Shown: piece after piece, positions 38,359 through 48,245 of the stretch
How positions within the stretch are numbered: the first letter of the stretch is position 1
Layout of the letters: every line of letters begins with the position of its first letter
Source of the DNA: Limisphaera sp.
GTDB lineage: Bacteria; Verrucomicrobiota; Verrucomicrobiia; Limisphaerales; Limisphaeraceae
Length of the DNA: 64,000 bases
Assembly (NCBI GenBank): GCA_025057755.1
Contig: JANWVC010000013.1
Span: forward strand, 168,887 to 232,886
Reading direction: 5' to 3'
Translations under genes and position numbers: made by a program
The notes under the pieces: model-generated
Told to the model about the DNA's origin: nothing
The model's database searches: none
The model's input: only the letters and a program-made list of their open reading frames with translations

Positions 38359-38688
38359 ATGAATGCATCCATGGTCCATACAGCGAGTCTCTTCGCCCAG
38401 GCGCAGCCTCAGGGACACCAGCCGCCCATTTGGACGTCGCTGGTGCCCATCGTGCTCTTTGTGATCATTTTCTATGTCCTGTTCATCCGCCCCCAGCGGA
38501 AACGTGAAAAAGAACACGCTGAGCTGCTCAAAAAGCTCAAGCCAGGAGACGAGGTCGTCACCAGCAGCGGCATCATCGGCCGGATCACCTCGGTCAAGGA
38601 CGACCGCGTTATCCTGCGCTCGGAAGACACTAAGTTGGAGGTGCTCAAGTCTTCGGTCGTTCAAATTCGGCAGCCGTCCGGCTCCTAA
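38359..38688 (+). CDS. yajC: Preprotein translocase accessory subunit YajC
   Basis: About 109 residues with one transmembrane helix (about 24-43) and a conserved cytoplasmic part: FIRPQRKREKEHAELLKKLKPGDEVVTSSGIIGRI, the hallmark of YajC. It associates with SecDF. The ATG at 38359 is used (a second ATG lies four codons later). First gene of the yajC-secDF-terC-exoD-recJ operon; secDF follows after about 45 bases, as expected for the Sec accessory locus. Confidence 0.93.
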   Translation: MNASMVHTASLFAQAQPQGHQPPIWTSLVPIVLFVIIFYVLFIRPQRKREKEHAELLKKLKPGDEVVTSSGIIGRITSVKDDRVILRSEDTKLEVLKSSVVQIRQPSGS

Positions 38689-38732
38689 GCGGATTGGACG
38701 ATTGCCCGAAAGAATCCGATCTCTGTTCAAAC

Positions 38733-41342
38733 ATGCGCCGGTACACTTGGAAATGGCTGGTGGTCCTGCTGGTGACCGCTGGATCGTTGTACAGCCTTTA
38801 CCCGCCGACCAGTCGAGACCTCGTACAGGTCTTTCGCGAACGGGCCGTCAATAAAGACGCCACTTTTTCCAACATTTGGTACCAGGTCACCCAACTGCAG
38901 CAACAGCGCCCGGATCGCGCCTATGGCAATTTGCTGGATGCCATCGGCACCAACGATATCCGCCGGTATTTCCCGTTTTTCAACGTGGAAGGTGAAGCTC
39001 AGCCCACCCTGGCCATCCTCAATCGGTTGCAACGAGAGGCCGCAGGCAAGATCCGGCTCGGGCTGGACTTGCGGGGGGGCACCTCATTCCTGCTCGAAAT
39101 GGACACGAACCGGTTGGCCACCGTGGAAACCGTGACCAACCGAACGGGCGAAATTGAATTCCGCACCAATTACCTGAGCGAAAGCGAGGTGGAAAGTGCC
39201 TTGGCTCAGGCCGTCGAAGTGTTGCGCCGGCGCGTCGACAAATTCGGAGTCGCCGAGCCGGTGATTCAACCAGCAGGTCGCAATCGGATTCTGGTCCAGT
39301 TGCCCGGTTTGTCAGAAGCGGACCGCCTGGCAGCGCAACGTCAACTTCAGCGGGCTGCCTTTCTCGAATTTCGCCTGGTCCACGAACGCAGTGACGAGTT
39401 GTTACGCGAGGGCTTGATCGAGCCGGGCTATGAGGTACTGACCGAAGAACGACGCAATCCCGACGGCACCAAAACTCTTCGGCGCTACCTGGTGAAGAAA
39501 CGCCCCGAGCGCGGCATGACCGGAGCCTACGTAAAGAGCGCCATGGTCACGTTGGGCAACTTAGGCGAACCCGAAATCTTGTTCCAACTAACACGCGAAG
39601 GGGCCGAACTTTTCGCGCAAATCACCCGCGAGAACCAGGGACGCCAATTGGCGATCGTGTTAGACGGGGTGCTCTATTCGGCGCCGGTCATTCGCGAGCC
39701 GATTCTGACCGGAAGCGGTAGTATTACCGGCAATTTTGATCTGCGGGAAGCCATGGAGCTGGCCAATGTTTTGGAAAACCCTTTGCGCGCCCCACTGCGA
39801 GTGGTGGAAACCCGGGACGTGGATCCCACCCTCGGAGCCGACTCCATCCGAAGTGGCATCCGCGCATGCATCGTGGGTGGAATTGCCGTTTGTGCATTCA
39901 TGCTCGTCTATTACTTGTTTGCTGGTCTGGTGGCCAACGCCGCCCTTTGCTTGAACCTGATGCTGCTGCTGGGCGTGATGTGTTCGATTGGCACCACCCT
40001 GACCTTGCCCGGCATCGCTGGCATTGTGTTGACGGTGGGGATGGCCGTGGATGCCAACGTGCTCATTTTCGAGCGCATCCGGGAGGAACTGGCGGCCGGC
40101 AAATCCTTGCGCGGTGCCATCGCCGCCGGGTATGACAAGGCCTTCGGGACCATTTTAGATGCCAACCTGACGACCTTGATTGCGTCTGTCATTCTCATTT
40201 ACATGGGCACAGGACCTGTCAAAGGGTTTGGCGTGACCCTCACCATCGGCCTGGCCGTCAGCATGTTCACCGCCCTGGTGGTTACCCGACTGATTTTTGA
40301 CACACTCCTCGATCGTGGCTGGGTGCGATCGCTGCGGATGCTGAAGCTGATTGGGCCCACCCGATTCGACTTCCTGCGCTGGGCTAAACCGGCGTTTATC
40401 GCGTCGTGGTTGCTGATCCTCATCGGCAACGGTTACGGAATATTCATCCGCGGCCAGGATGTCCTTGGTGTTGAATTCACGGGCGGCGCCAATGTCACGC
40501 TCGCATTCGACCCAGCTCACCGGGTAGAAGTGGACCGGCTGCGAACTGCGGCCACGGCTGCAACCGGCGGCGACGTACTGGTCGGTTACCAGAAAGACCT
40601 CGGCACGGGTACGGAAACCTTGCGCATCACGGCGCGCGTGCCGAGCAATGCATCTGAAGATCAAGTGGCCAGCCTGGCCCAACGCCTTGTAGAAGCGCTG
40701 CAGCAGCAATTTCCTCAAGCCCAGTGGCGGGTCTTAAGCGTGGACACCATCGGTCCGGTCATCGGTCAGGAAATCCTGCGCTCAGCCGTGTGGGCGGCGG
40801 CGTTGGCCATGTTCGGTATTCTAATTTATCTGGCCTTACGCTACGAGTTTCCCTTCGCCTTGGGGGCAGTGGTAGCCATTGTGCACGACCTCTTGATGAC
40901 CTTGGGGTGGTATTTCCTGGCCCAGCACCAGATGAATGCCACGACCGTTGCGGCGCTGTTGACCATTATTGGTTTCTCGGTCAACGACACCGTAGTGATC
41001 TTCGATCGGATTCGGGAAGATCTCAAACTCGGCATGCGCGGAAGTTTCCGAGACATCATGAATCATGCACTGAACCAAACCCTGAGCCGCACGCTCATCA
41101 CCTCGGGCACGACCTTCTTAGCCACTTTGGCGCTGTACGGTTTGGGGGGACCGGTGATCAACGACTTCGCCTTCACTTTCCTCGTGGGCATTCTTACCGG
41201 CACTTACTCCAGCATATACATCGCCAGCGCCCTCGTGCTCTGGTGGTACAAAGGACAGCGGCCGGCGATTGGACAACCCGTAGCCGGTCAACCGGTGGTC
41301 AGCTCCAACGCAACCCTTCAGGCAGCACCCTCGCGAACCTGA
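38733..41342 (+). CDS. secDF: Fused SecDF protein-export membrane protein
   Basis: A single 869-residue chain joining SecD and SecF, as in Bacillus and many Verrucomicrobiota. The SecD half has the N-terminal helix, IRLGLDLRGGTSFLLEMD, the periplasmic P1 domain, DPTLGADSIRSG and GMAVDANVLIFERIREEL. The SecF half starts near residue 540 with FDFLRWAKPAF, then GVEFTGGANVTL, DTIGPVIGQEILRSA and FSVNDTVVIFDRIREDL. Twelve transmembrane helices are expected. It uses the proton gradient to pull exported proteins out of SecYEG. The ATG at 38733 (MRRYTWKW) fits the first helix; the frame opens 13 codons earlier. Confidence 0.96.
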   Translation: MRRYTWKWLVVLLVTAGSLYSLYPPTSRDLVQVFRERAVNKDATFSNIWYQVTQLQQQRPDRAYGNLLDAIGTNDIRRYFPFFNVEGEAQPTLAILNRLQREAAGKIRLGLDLRGGTSFLLEMDTNRLATVETVTNRTGEIEFRTNYLSESEVESALAQAVEVLRRRVDKFGVAEPVIQPAGRNRILVQLPGLSEADRLAAQRQLQRAAFLEFRLVHERSDELLREGLIEPGYEVLTEERRNPDGTKTLRRYLVKKRPERGMTGAYVKSAMVTLGNLGEPEILFQLTREGAELFAQITRENQGRQLAIVLDGVLYSAPVIREPILTGSGSITGNFDLREAMELANVLENPLRAPLRVVETRDVDPTLGADSIRSGIRACIVGGIAVCAFMLVYYLFAGLVANAALCLNLMLLLGVMCSIGTTLTLPGIAGIVLTVGMAVDANVLIFERIREELAAGKSLRGAIAAGYDKAFGTILDANLTTLIASVILIYMGTGPVKGFGVTLTIGLAVSMFTALVVTRLIFDTLLDRGWVRSLRMLKLIGPTRFDFLRWAKPAFIASWLLILIGNGYGIFIRGQDVLGVEFTGGANVTLAFDPAHRVEVDRLRTAATAATGGDVLVGYQKDLGTGTETLRITARVPSNASEDQVASLAQRLVEALQQQFPQAQWRVLSVDTIGPVIGQEILRSAVWAAALAMFGILIYLALRYEFPFALGAVVAIVHDLLMTLGWYFLAQHQMNATTVAALLTIIGFSVNDTVVIFDRIREDLKLGMRGSFRDIMNHALNQTLSRTLITSGTTFLATLALYGLGGPVINDFAFTFLVGILTGTYSSIYIASALVLWWYKGQRPAIGQPVAGQPVVSSNATLQAAPSRT

Positions 41343-41345
41343 ACC

Positions 41346-42362
41346 ATGGCGACCTGGATCGGCGTTCCGCCCTGGCAATGGGCGGTGTTTATTGTGGTGA
41401 TTCTGTTCTTTCTGGCCCTCGACTTGGGGGTTTTTCACCGCAAGGCTCATGTGGTGGGCTTCCGAGAAGCGCTGGCCTGGACCTCGCTCTGGGTCACCCT
41501 GTCTCTGCTGTTCGGTTTTCTGATCGCACCGCGGATGGTGGAAGGGTGGACGCACCAGGAAACGGTCGAATACATCACCGGCTACCTGGTCGAGTTATCC
41601 CTATCCATGGACAACGTCTTTGTGATCGCCATGATCTTCAGTTACTTCCGCGTGCCTCCGCAGTATCAGCATCGGGTCCTTTTTTGGGGCATCTTGGGCG
41701 CATTGGTCATGCGCGGAATTATGATTGCCGCCGGAGCAGCGCTGGTGAAGAAGTTCCTGTGGACCCTCTACGTGTTTGGGGCCTTCTTGGTGGTCACGGG
41801 GATCAAAATGCTTTTCTCTCGTCAGGAAGGGGTGCACCCGGAACGAAATCCGGTCATCCGAGCGGCGCGGCGATGGTTTCCCGTGACACCGGATTACGTG
41901 GGCCAGCAATTCTTCGCACGCTGGAATGGCCGACGCGCCATTACGCCCTTGATGCTGGTCCTGTTAATGGTGGAAACCACTGACCTGATTTTCGCCGTCG
42001 ATTCCATCCCGGCCATTTTTGGCATTACCACCAAACCGTTCATCGTTTTTACCTCGAACGTGTTTGCCATCCTGGGACTACGCTCCCTCTATTTTGTATT
42101 AGCCAACTTGATTAACCTGTTTCGCTACCTGAAAACTGGCTTGTCCGTGGTACTCGTATTCATTGGTGTGAAAATGTTAGTGGATCCCCATGGGCAACCC
42201 GCTCGCTGGTGGCAGTACGACCTCCCCACGACGACAGCGTTGCTCGTAGTAGCTACAATCCTTTCTGGATCGATCCTCGCGTCGCTTATCCACGGGCTGT
42301 GGGAGCGGCGGGCCAGTCCAAAAGCATCTGCTTCCTCACCCCCCGGCCAAACCGACAGTTAA
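41346..42362 (+). CDS. TerC/Alx-family integral membrane protein
   Basis: A 338-residue protein with about eight to nine transmembrane helices. The family signatures are intact: SLSMDNVFVIAMIF and ETTDLIFAVDSIPAIFG, each with acidic residues inside membrane helices that are thought to bind metal. TerC/Alx proteins are linked to Mn2+ export and, in Bacillus, to metallation of exported enzymes during secretion. Here it begins only three bases after secDF, a context that fits the second idea well. No yybP-ykoY-type riboswitch can fit in that gap. Confidence 0.93.
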   Translation: MATWIGVPPWQWAVFIVVILFFLALDLGVFHRKAHVVGFREALAWTSLWVTLSLLFGFLIAPRMVEGWTHQETVEYITGYLVELSLSMDNVFVIAMIFSYFRVPPQYQHRVLFWGILGALVMRGIMIAAGAALVKKFLWTLYVFGAFLVVTGIKMLFSRQEGVHPERNPVIRAARRWFPVTPDYVGQQFFARWNGRRAITPLMLVLLMVETTDLIFAVDSIPAIFGITTKPFIVFTSNVFAILGLRSLYFVLANLINLFRYLKTGLSVVLVFIGVKMLVDPHGQPARWWQYDLPTTTALLVVATILSGSILASLIHGLWERRASPKASASSPPGQTDS

Positions 42363-42430
42363 TGGAATGTCTTCCCCGGAATCGGTGCCATTTCTCATTC
42401 GACCCGTTTTAAAGGAAGCTTGCCCGGGCC

Positions 42431-43090
42431 ATGCCTCCGCCGCACGAATCGCATGAGCCTCTTTCCCGTCAACTGGAACGTCTTCTAAACGAACCAGGGG
42501 AGGGACCGTTTACAGCCAACCGGTTGCTGGCAGCCACCGGAGGCCGCGGCGCGTGGCTGGTCATGGTTTTGTTGGCCTTGCCTTTCGTCGCCTGGGTGTC
42601 GGTGCCCGGCTTGAGCACGCTGGCTGGGCCGATGATTGCCATCCTGGCGCTACGTCTGGCCTACGGGCGCATCCCACGTCTGCCCGCCCGGTTTGGCGAT
42701 CGGCCGCTGAACCCCAAGACACGGCAGGCGATTCTCACCGGCGGACTGCGAGTATGTTGCTGGATCGAGAAAGTAATTCGGCCCAGGCGAACCCGCTGGT
42801 TACGCCTGCCCTGGGTGCGTCGCATGCACGGATGGCTGATTGCAGTGTTGGGAGGGCTGTTGGCGTTGCCCTTGCCGTCGCCACCATTTTTTGGTTCCAA
42901 CACTCTGCCCAGTTATGCCATCATTTTGCTGGCATTCAGCCTGATGGAAGAAGACGGCTGGATGATCCTTGTGGCTTACCTAATGAGCTTGGTCGCCATC
43001 AGCTACTTCATTATATTGGCAGGGCTCATCGGGTGGCACCTGGTCGAATGGTTCGATCTCCTGGTTCGCTTGCTGCACCGGGCCGGTTGA
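42431..43090 (+). CDS. ExoD-family (exopolysaccharide synthesis) membrane protein
   Basis: A 219-residue protein of the ExoD family. Signs are the N-terminal LSRQLERLL with a conserved helix-like segment, GGRGAWLVMVLLALPFV, the GLSTLAGPMIAILALRL segment and a C-terminal membrane pair with LPSPPFFGSNTLPSYAIILLAFSLMEEDG. Four to five transmembrane helices are expected. Rhizobium ExoD affects exopolysaccharide and alkali tolerance; the molecular role is not established. Its TGA overlaps the TTG start of recJ (TTGA). Confidence 0.88.
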   Translation: MPPPHESHEPLSRQLERLLNEPGEGPFTANRLLAATGGRGAWLVMVLLALPFVAWVSVPGLSTLAGPMIAILALRLAYGRIPRLPARFGDRPLNPKTRQAILTGGLRVCCWIEKVIRPRRTRWLRLPWVRRMHGWLIAVLGGLLALPLPSPPFFGSNTLPSYAIILLAFSLMEEDGWMILVAYLMSLVAISYFIILAGLIGWHLVEWFDLLVRLLHRAG

Positions 43091-44814
43091 AAGCCCGGTG
43101 GGTCCTAGCCCAACCTCAACCCCTGTGGGCAAGCAGGTTGGCCGCGCAGCTCGGCATTTCACCCGTATTAGCTCAGTGCCTGATCAATCGGGGACTGACC
43201 GACCCCGAAACCGGTCGCCATTTTCTAGAGCCCCGACTTTCGCGGCTCCGAGATCCTTTTCTACTGCCCGGCATGCGCGCTGCCGTGGAACGGCTGGAAC
43301 AAGCCCGCGCCTGTAAACAGCCGTTGGTAATCTTTGGCGACTATGACGTGGACGGGGTTAGTGCATCGGCTTTGTTGTCAGAGGTACTGCAGCAACTGGG
43401 TTGGTCCTGCTCCGTCTATCTGCCGCATCGGTTGGACGAAGGTTATGGACTGAGCGTCGAAGCCGTTCAAAATTGCTTGAAGCAGCATCCGGCGCGCTTG
43501 CTGCTGGCTGTGGATTGCGGTTCAACCGCCTACAACACCGTCCAATCCCTGCAGGCACAGGGCGTGGACGTCATCATCTTGGACCACCACCAGTTGTCGG
43601 ATCCAGCCCCTCCGGCCACAGCTTTGATCAACCCGCGTTTGGCTGCTGGCGCTGATTCTTGCGAGGCTCCCGGCATTGAGCTTTGCTCCGTAGGGTTGGC
43701 CTTCAAACTGGCTCATGCCCTGGTCAAACAGGCTCGGCAGCAAGGCCGCCCCGAGGCTCAGCATCTCGATCTCCGCCATTGGCTGGACTTGGTCGCACTA
43801 GGTACGATCGCAGATGTCGTGCCCCTGACGGGCGAAAACCGGATCCTGGTTAGGACCGGATTGATTCGACTCAATCAAACCCAGCGTCCCGGACTCCACG
43901 CCCTTCGCGAGGTCGCACGTTGCGCCCGGCCTTTAGATCCCTATAGCGTGGGATTCCAGTTGGCTCCACGGCTCAATGCCGCCGGCCGCTTGGAAACGGC
44001 TCACATAGCTTTGCAATTGCTTCAAGCCCCATCCGACGAATCGGCCCACCTGTTGGCCGAACAGCTCGACGCGCGGAATCGCGAACGGCAGAGCATCGAA
44101 CGCGAGATCTTGGAAGAAGTGTATCAACGTCTTCAAGACGGTTTCGACCCTGCAAACCACTATGTCATCGTCGAGGCAGATCCCCGATGGCATCTGGGAG
44201 TGGTCGGGGTGGTCGCTGCGCGACTGGTGCAGGAGTTTCATCGACCAGCCGTGGTCCTCGGAGGAGATCAACATTGTTTGCGTGGATCCGGCCGAAGCAT
44301 CCCCGGCTTCGATCTGGCAGCCGGACTCCGTGCTTGTTCCGATCTATTGCTGCGCCACGGAGGCCACGCGCTTGCGGCAGGTTTGAGTGTGGACCCTACC
44401 CGGCTCCCACTCCTCCGTGCGCGTCTGAACGAGCTTGCGCGACGCTGGTTGCCTCCGGAAGCGCTCCAACCTGCTCTTCACATCGATGCCGAAGTCGCCC
44501 TCGCAGAACTTACCCCATCTGCGGTCCGCGAACTCGATCGTCTCAAGCCCGCCGGTCCGGGAAATCCGCCCGTGCATCTACTGGTCCGCGGCTTAAAGTC
44601 CCACCGTCCCTTGCAGCGATTCGGAACTGCGTTTCAACACGTCCGGCTCTGGGTAACAGACGGCCGCACCGTGCGAGAGGCCGTCTGGTGGTCAGGTGGT
44701 CTCCAGGAGCAACTTCCCATCGGTTCCTTCGATCTGGTAGTGGCACCTTATTGGCACACATGGGACGGACACGGAGCAGTCCGACTTCGCGTTTTGGATT
44801 GGCGACCCGCCTGA
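43087..44814 (+). CDS. recJ: Single-stranded-DNA-specific 5'-3' exonuclease RecJ
   Basis: A DHH-family nuclease of 575 residues acting in recombination and mismatch repair. The DHH core is complete: IFGDYDVDGVSASALL, LLAVDCGST, VIILDHHQLSD, LVALGTIADVVPL and FQLAPRLNAAGRL. The DHHA1 domain has GGHALAAGLS and an OB-fold follows. The frame is open much further upstream inside exoD, but only from the TTG at 43087, overlapping the exoD stop as TTGA, does the sequence match RecJ, and this gives the usual length. Translation is probably coupled to exoD. Confidence 0.94.
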   Translation: MKARWVLAQPQPLWASRLAAQLGISPVLAQCLINRGLTDPETGRHFLEPRLSRLRDPFLLPGMRAAVERLEQARACKQPLVIFGDYDVDGVSASALLSEVLQQLGWSCSVYLPHRLDEGYGLSVEAVQNCLKQHPARLLLAVDCGSTAYNTVQSLQAQGVDVIILDHHQLSDPAPPATALINPRLAAGADSCEAPGIELCSVGLAFKLAHALVKQARQQGRPEAQHLDLRHWLDLVALGTIADVVPLTGENRILVRTGLIRLNQTQRPGLHALREVARCARPLDPYSVGFQLAPRLNAAGRLETAHIALQLLQAPSDESAHLLAEQLDARNRERQSIEREILEEVYQRLQDGFDPANHYVIVEADPRWHLGVVGVVAARLVQEFHRPAVVLGGDQHCLRGSGRSIPGFDLAAGLRACSDLLLRHGGHALAAGLSVDPTRLPLLRARLNELARRWLPPEALQPALHIDAEVALAELTPSAVRELDRLKPAGPGNPPVHLLVRGLKSHRPLQRFGTAFQHVRLWVTDGRTVREAVWWSGGLQEQLPIGSFDLVVAPYWHTWDGHGAVRLRVLDWRPA

Positions 44815-44877
44815 AGCCGTCCAATCGCGAGATGAATTAGCGACCACCCTCACTAAAAACCTCAGAGGGACTCCAAC

Positions 44878-47148
44878 TCACTCACCCCGATTCAGTTGCG
44901 TCACAAATTCGCCAATCCGCTCGTGGGTGCCCAGAACCAACAATTCGTCCCCCGGCGACAAACGTTCGCCGCCTGACGGCACCCCGCGCCAGTTTCCGCC
45001 TCGTCGGATGCCCACAACCTGAATCCCAAATCGTCGAACCAATTCAAGTTCACCCAACGTTCGGCCCGCCCATCCACATTGATCCGGCACCCACACTGTT
45101 TCCAACACCAGTTCCTCAAATCCTGCGGACCTGTCACCAGACTGGCTGGCGCATAAATAGCCCAGCCCCTTCCTCAAGGCCTTTGGTTCACCCAAAACCA
45201 GTAATCGGTCATACGGAAAAAGGCGACAAGCACCGTCCGGATTCAGAATCGGCCAGCCCTGGCGTTCCACACCCACCACCGTGCAACCAAACCTTTCCCG
45301 CAGCCGCAACTCCGCAAGACTACGACCAGCATGCAGAGTGTCGCCCGGCAGCTCCACCTCCATCACATCCAAGGGCCACACACCCGAGTCAGCCACAGCC
45401 GCCAGTGGAACCCCCCGCCCGGGGACTTTACCGCTGCCAAACTCACGCCGCAGTTCCCACTCCAAGCGCGTCTGCCATCGAATCAAACTGCGCCGAAACA
45501 ACACAGCCGCGAGTACGAGACAAACCACCGTCATGCCAGCGCCTCCCACCAACGACCAGCCAGGTGGAAGCCACAAACTCAACCAAATCAAAATCCCTGC
45601 CGCCCCCAGGCCCCGCAACAATCCCTCCAACAAATTCCGAAGTCGACCCCGCGTTGCACTGGACGTGGCTGCTTCCGCCAACAACAAACTCACCACACCC
45701 AGACTCCGCCATAAAGCCACAGCGATGGGCAAGGCCAACGACACCAGCAGGGCTGTAAACAACCACGCCCACCCTCCAGCAACCGGTTGGCCTCGTCCCA
45801 CCCAATCCCTGGCTACTCGCCACAACTGTGGCGCCGTCAACAACAGGGCTGACAGCACAGCCGTCCAACCCAACACCTGCATCAGAGGCCGTCGCACTAG
45901 TCGCCAGACCACGCGTCCGCCCATGCGCGCGCGCAGGCGGGCCCACCAATGGCTGTAAAAGCCCAACCATTCTATAGCTCCCACCCCGGGATACTCCATC
46001 AGTCGCCAGCTCCAACTCTCAGAACCTCGCGTAATCCAGGAAGCCGTCAGAGCCGTCAAAACAGCGGCGCCTACAACCGCTCCATAAAACGCCTCTGGCA
46101 TCACTCCCGCATCCACTCCCAACCGAGCCAGCACAAAGGAAAACTCCCCTAATGGCGTCAACAACAACCCAGCATGCAAGGCCTCTCGGGGCTTCGTGCC
46201 GATCGCTAATAAAGCCGCAGCCGCCGCACACGGCCGCAGCACCCAGGCTAGCGCCGCCAACCCCAACGCAGCCGGCCACGTGGACAAACTTTGCCACACA
46301 TTCACCTGCATCCCAATCGCCACAAAAAACAGGGCGCCAAATGCATGTTGAATCCCTTGAAACGCCCGCGCCACCTCCGCGCGATATCGAGTGCCGCCCA
46401 CAATCATACCAAACAAAAACGCACCCAGGGCTGCAGAATAACCGGCCTGAACCGCTATCCAGGACAGCCCCAACAATGTCCCTGCCACGACCAAGGTCCG
46501 AATCTCTACGACGCCCTGCCGGGCAAGACCCGCCAAAAGCTTCGGTGCCACCAACAGGGTCAACAGAACCACCAACACTACAAAGCCGATCATACCACCC
46601 AATACCCGTCCGACACCCGTGGCCCCGTCGTCCATGCGCACCAACGAGGTCAGCACTGTCAGCATCACCACCGCCACTAAGTCCTCCAACAACGTCATGC
46701 CCAGCGCCAATTGTCCCGGCCGATCATGCGTCTGCTGGGTTTCCTGGAGCACTTTGGAGATAACCGCTGAACTGGATACCATCAAAACTGACGCCAGAAA
46801 CATCGCGCCCACGGCATCAAGCCCGAGCGCCCACCCCATCAGACGGCTTGCCTGCAGAATCAACAAGGCCGCGCCCGACGTCGCAACAACCACCGACCAA
46901 CCCAACGCCTGAACTCGTCGCAGGCTCAGATTCAACCCGATGCCAAACACCAGAAACACCAAACCCAGTTCGGCCAACAATGACACCCGCGCTTGATCCC
47001 GAACCAGAGCAAATGGAGGCGTGTGAGGCCCAATGACCATCCCCGCAACCAAATACCCCACCACCACCGACAAGCGCAGTCGCGTGCACAGCCACGCAAC
47101 CACACCCGCCACCAACCACACCACTGCCAGATCTCGAATCAGTTCCAC
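44878..47148 (-). CDS. Kef-type CPA2 cation/proton antiporter with C-terminal RCK_C (TrkA-C) domains
   Basis: A 756-residue membrane protein. The first about 380 residues form the Na+/H+-exchanger fold (VVGYLVAGMVIGPHTPP; LVFLVFGIGLNLSL; ALGMTLLEDLVAVVML with the ion-site Asp; PLGEFSFVLARLG). A middle region adds about four more helices (410-570). The C-terminus holds two RCK_C-like domains (VMEVELPGDTLHAGRSLAEL and WAGRTLGELELVRRFG, each ending in a DxLLVLG pattern). The usual Rossmann TrkA-N domain of KefB/C is absent. It probably moves K+ or Na+ against protons under ligand control. The GTG start has a strong GGAGGTGA site upstream. Confidence 0.9.
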   Translation of the reverse strand: MELIRDLAVVWLVAGVVAWLCTRLRLSVVVGYLVAGMVIGPHTPPFALVRDQARVSLLAELGLVFLVFGIGLNLSLRRVQALGWSVVVATSGAALLILQASRLMGWALGLDAVGAMFLASVLMVSSSAVISKVLQETQQTHDRPGQLALGMTLLEDLVAVVMLTVLTSLVRMDDGATGVGRVLGGMIGFVVLVVLLTLLVAPKLLAGLARQGVVEIRTLVVAGTLLGLSWIAVQAGYSAALGAFLFGMIVGGTRYRAEVARAFQGIQHAFGALFFVAIGMQVNVWQSLSTWPAALGLAALAWVLRPCAAAAALLAIGTKPREALHAGLLLTPLGEFSFVLARLGVDAGVMPEAFYGAVVGAAVLTALTASWITRGSESWSWRLMEYPGVGAIEWLGFYSHWWARLRARMGGRVVWRLVRRPLMQVLGWTAVLSALLLTAPQLWRVARDWVGRGQPVAGGWAWLFTALLVSLALPIAVALWRSLGVVSLLLAEAATSSATRGRLRNLLEGLLRGLGAAGILIWLSLWLPPGWSLVGGAGMTVVCLVLAAVLFRRSLIRWQTRLEWELRREFGSGKVPGRGVPLAAVADSGVWPLDVMEVELPGDTLHAGRSLAELRLRERFGCTVVGVERQGWPILNPDGACRLFPYDRLLVLGEPKALRKGLGYLCASQSGDRSAGFEELVLETVWVPDQCGWAGRTLGELELVRRFGIQVVGIRRGGNWRGVPSGGERLSPGDELLVLGTHERIGEFVTQLNRGE

Positions 47149-47488
47149 CGTTCACCTCCACCGCGCCTGTAACCCGCCCAAAAGCTGCATTTGCATCCCG
47201 CACCGCCAGCGTTTGCCTCCGCAAGTCTCGAGTCAAACACAGCGAACCTGCACCACCCGACGACTGCAACGCAGATGCACAACTGTGCTCAGCCGAATGG
47301 GCCGGGGCCGGGAATCGTCCATTGACTAAAGCATCCAATGGGACTCATGGCCCAAACCCGCGTCTCAAGGCGCGCAGTTCCACAACCAACCGATCCCCGC
47401 ACCACTAATGCACACTGACCCGGCCTGCAAAGCTCTGGAACCCCACATTGTCCCTTGGCGCAAGCATTCCCAACTCTAAACTGAATCC
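47149..47488. other. Divergent intergenic region
   Basis: About 340 bases between the antiporter (minus) and ispD (plus), very C-rich on the top strand. No gene, hairpin terminator or well-spaced promoter was recognised. Confidence 0.3.
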
Positions 47489-48196
47489 ATGAACTGCGCC
47501 ATTTTGGTCGCTGCCGGCCGTAGCACACGAATGGGCGAAGGCATCGACAAACTTTGGCTAGAGCTGGCCGGAAGACCGGTGCTGGCTCATACATGGGCCA
47601 CATGGGACAAACTCCCATCAGTCCACCAAATCATCCTTGTGACTCGGGAGGAAACTTGGTCTGCCTGCGAGGCACTGGCACGCCGTTGCGGTTTTTCCAA
47701 ACCCTTCCAACTGGTCGCCGGCGGGCTGCGTCGTCAAGACTCCGTCTGGAACGGCCTTCAAGCCTGCAGCCCGGCCGTAGAATACGTGGCTGTTCAGGAT
47801 GCTGCGCGCCCCTGTACACACCCGGCGTTAATCCAGGCTTGCTTCGAGGCAGCCCGACGCACGGGTGCCGCCGTGGCAGCCCAGCCCATGGTGGATACCA
47901 TCAAAGAATCGATCGACGGCCGATTCGTCAGCCGAACCCTGGATCGATCCCGTCTTTGGGCCGTACAGACGCCGCAAACCTTCCGGACGGAAACCCTGCG
48001 TCGCGCCCTCGCCGAAGTTCGACGGCGCAACTTGGAAATCACCGACGATACGGCCGCTTGTGAACTCATCGGCCAACCAGTCGAACTGGTCGTTCACCCA
48101 GCCGCCAACCCCAAGCTCACTCGACCTGAAGACCTCCCGTATCTCGAATGGCTGCTCCAGCGATCTCGGACAGAACCTGTCGGCACGCAAGGCTGA
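47489..48196 (+). CDS. ispD: 2-C-methyl-D-erythritol 4-phosphate cytidylyltransferase
   Basis: A 235-residue enzyme of the MEP isoprenoid pathway, adding CMP to MEP. The nucleotide-binding opening ILVAAGRSTRMG, VQDAARPC (usually VHDAARP), the catalytic-region DTIKES and TPQTFRTETL are present. The His-to-Gln change in VQDAARP is seen here; its effect is unknown. ispF is not adjacent; uvrA follows after 49 bases on the same strand. Isoprenoid supply would serve the squalene-type enzyme at 54.7-55.6 kb. Confidence 0.95.
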   Translation: MNCAILVAAGRSTRMGEGIDKLWLELAGRPVLAHTWATWDKLPSVHQIILVTREETWSACEALARRCGFSKPFQLVAGGLRRQDSVWNGLQACSPAVEYVAVQDAARPCTHPALIQACFEAARRTGAAVAAQPMVDTIKESIDGRFVSRTLDRSRLWAVQTPQTFRTETLRRALAEVRRRNLEITDDTAACELIGQPVELVVHPAANPKLTRPEDLPYLEWLLQRSRTEPVGTQG

Positions 48197-48245
48197 TGCG
48201 CCGTCAGCCTGACTCGTTCCAATCAGCCATGCTGTTCACGCCACC

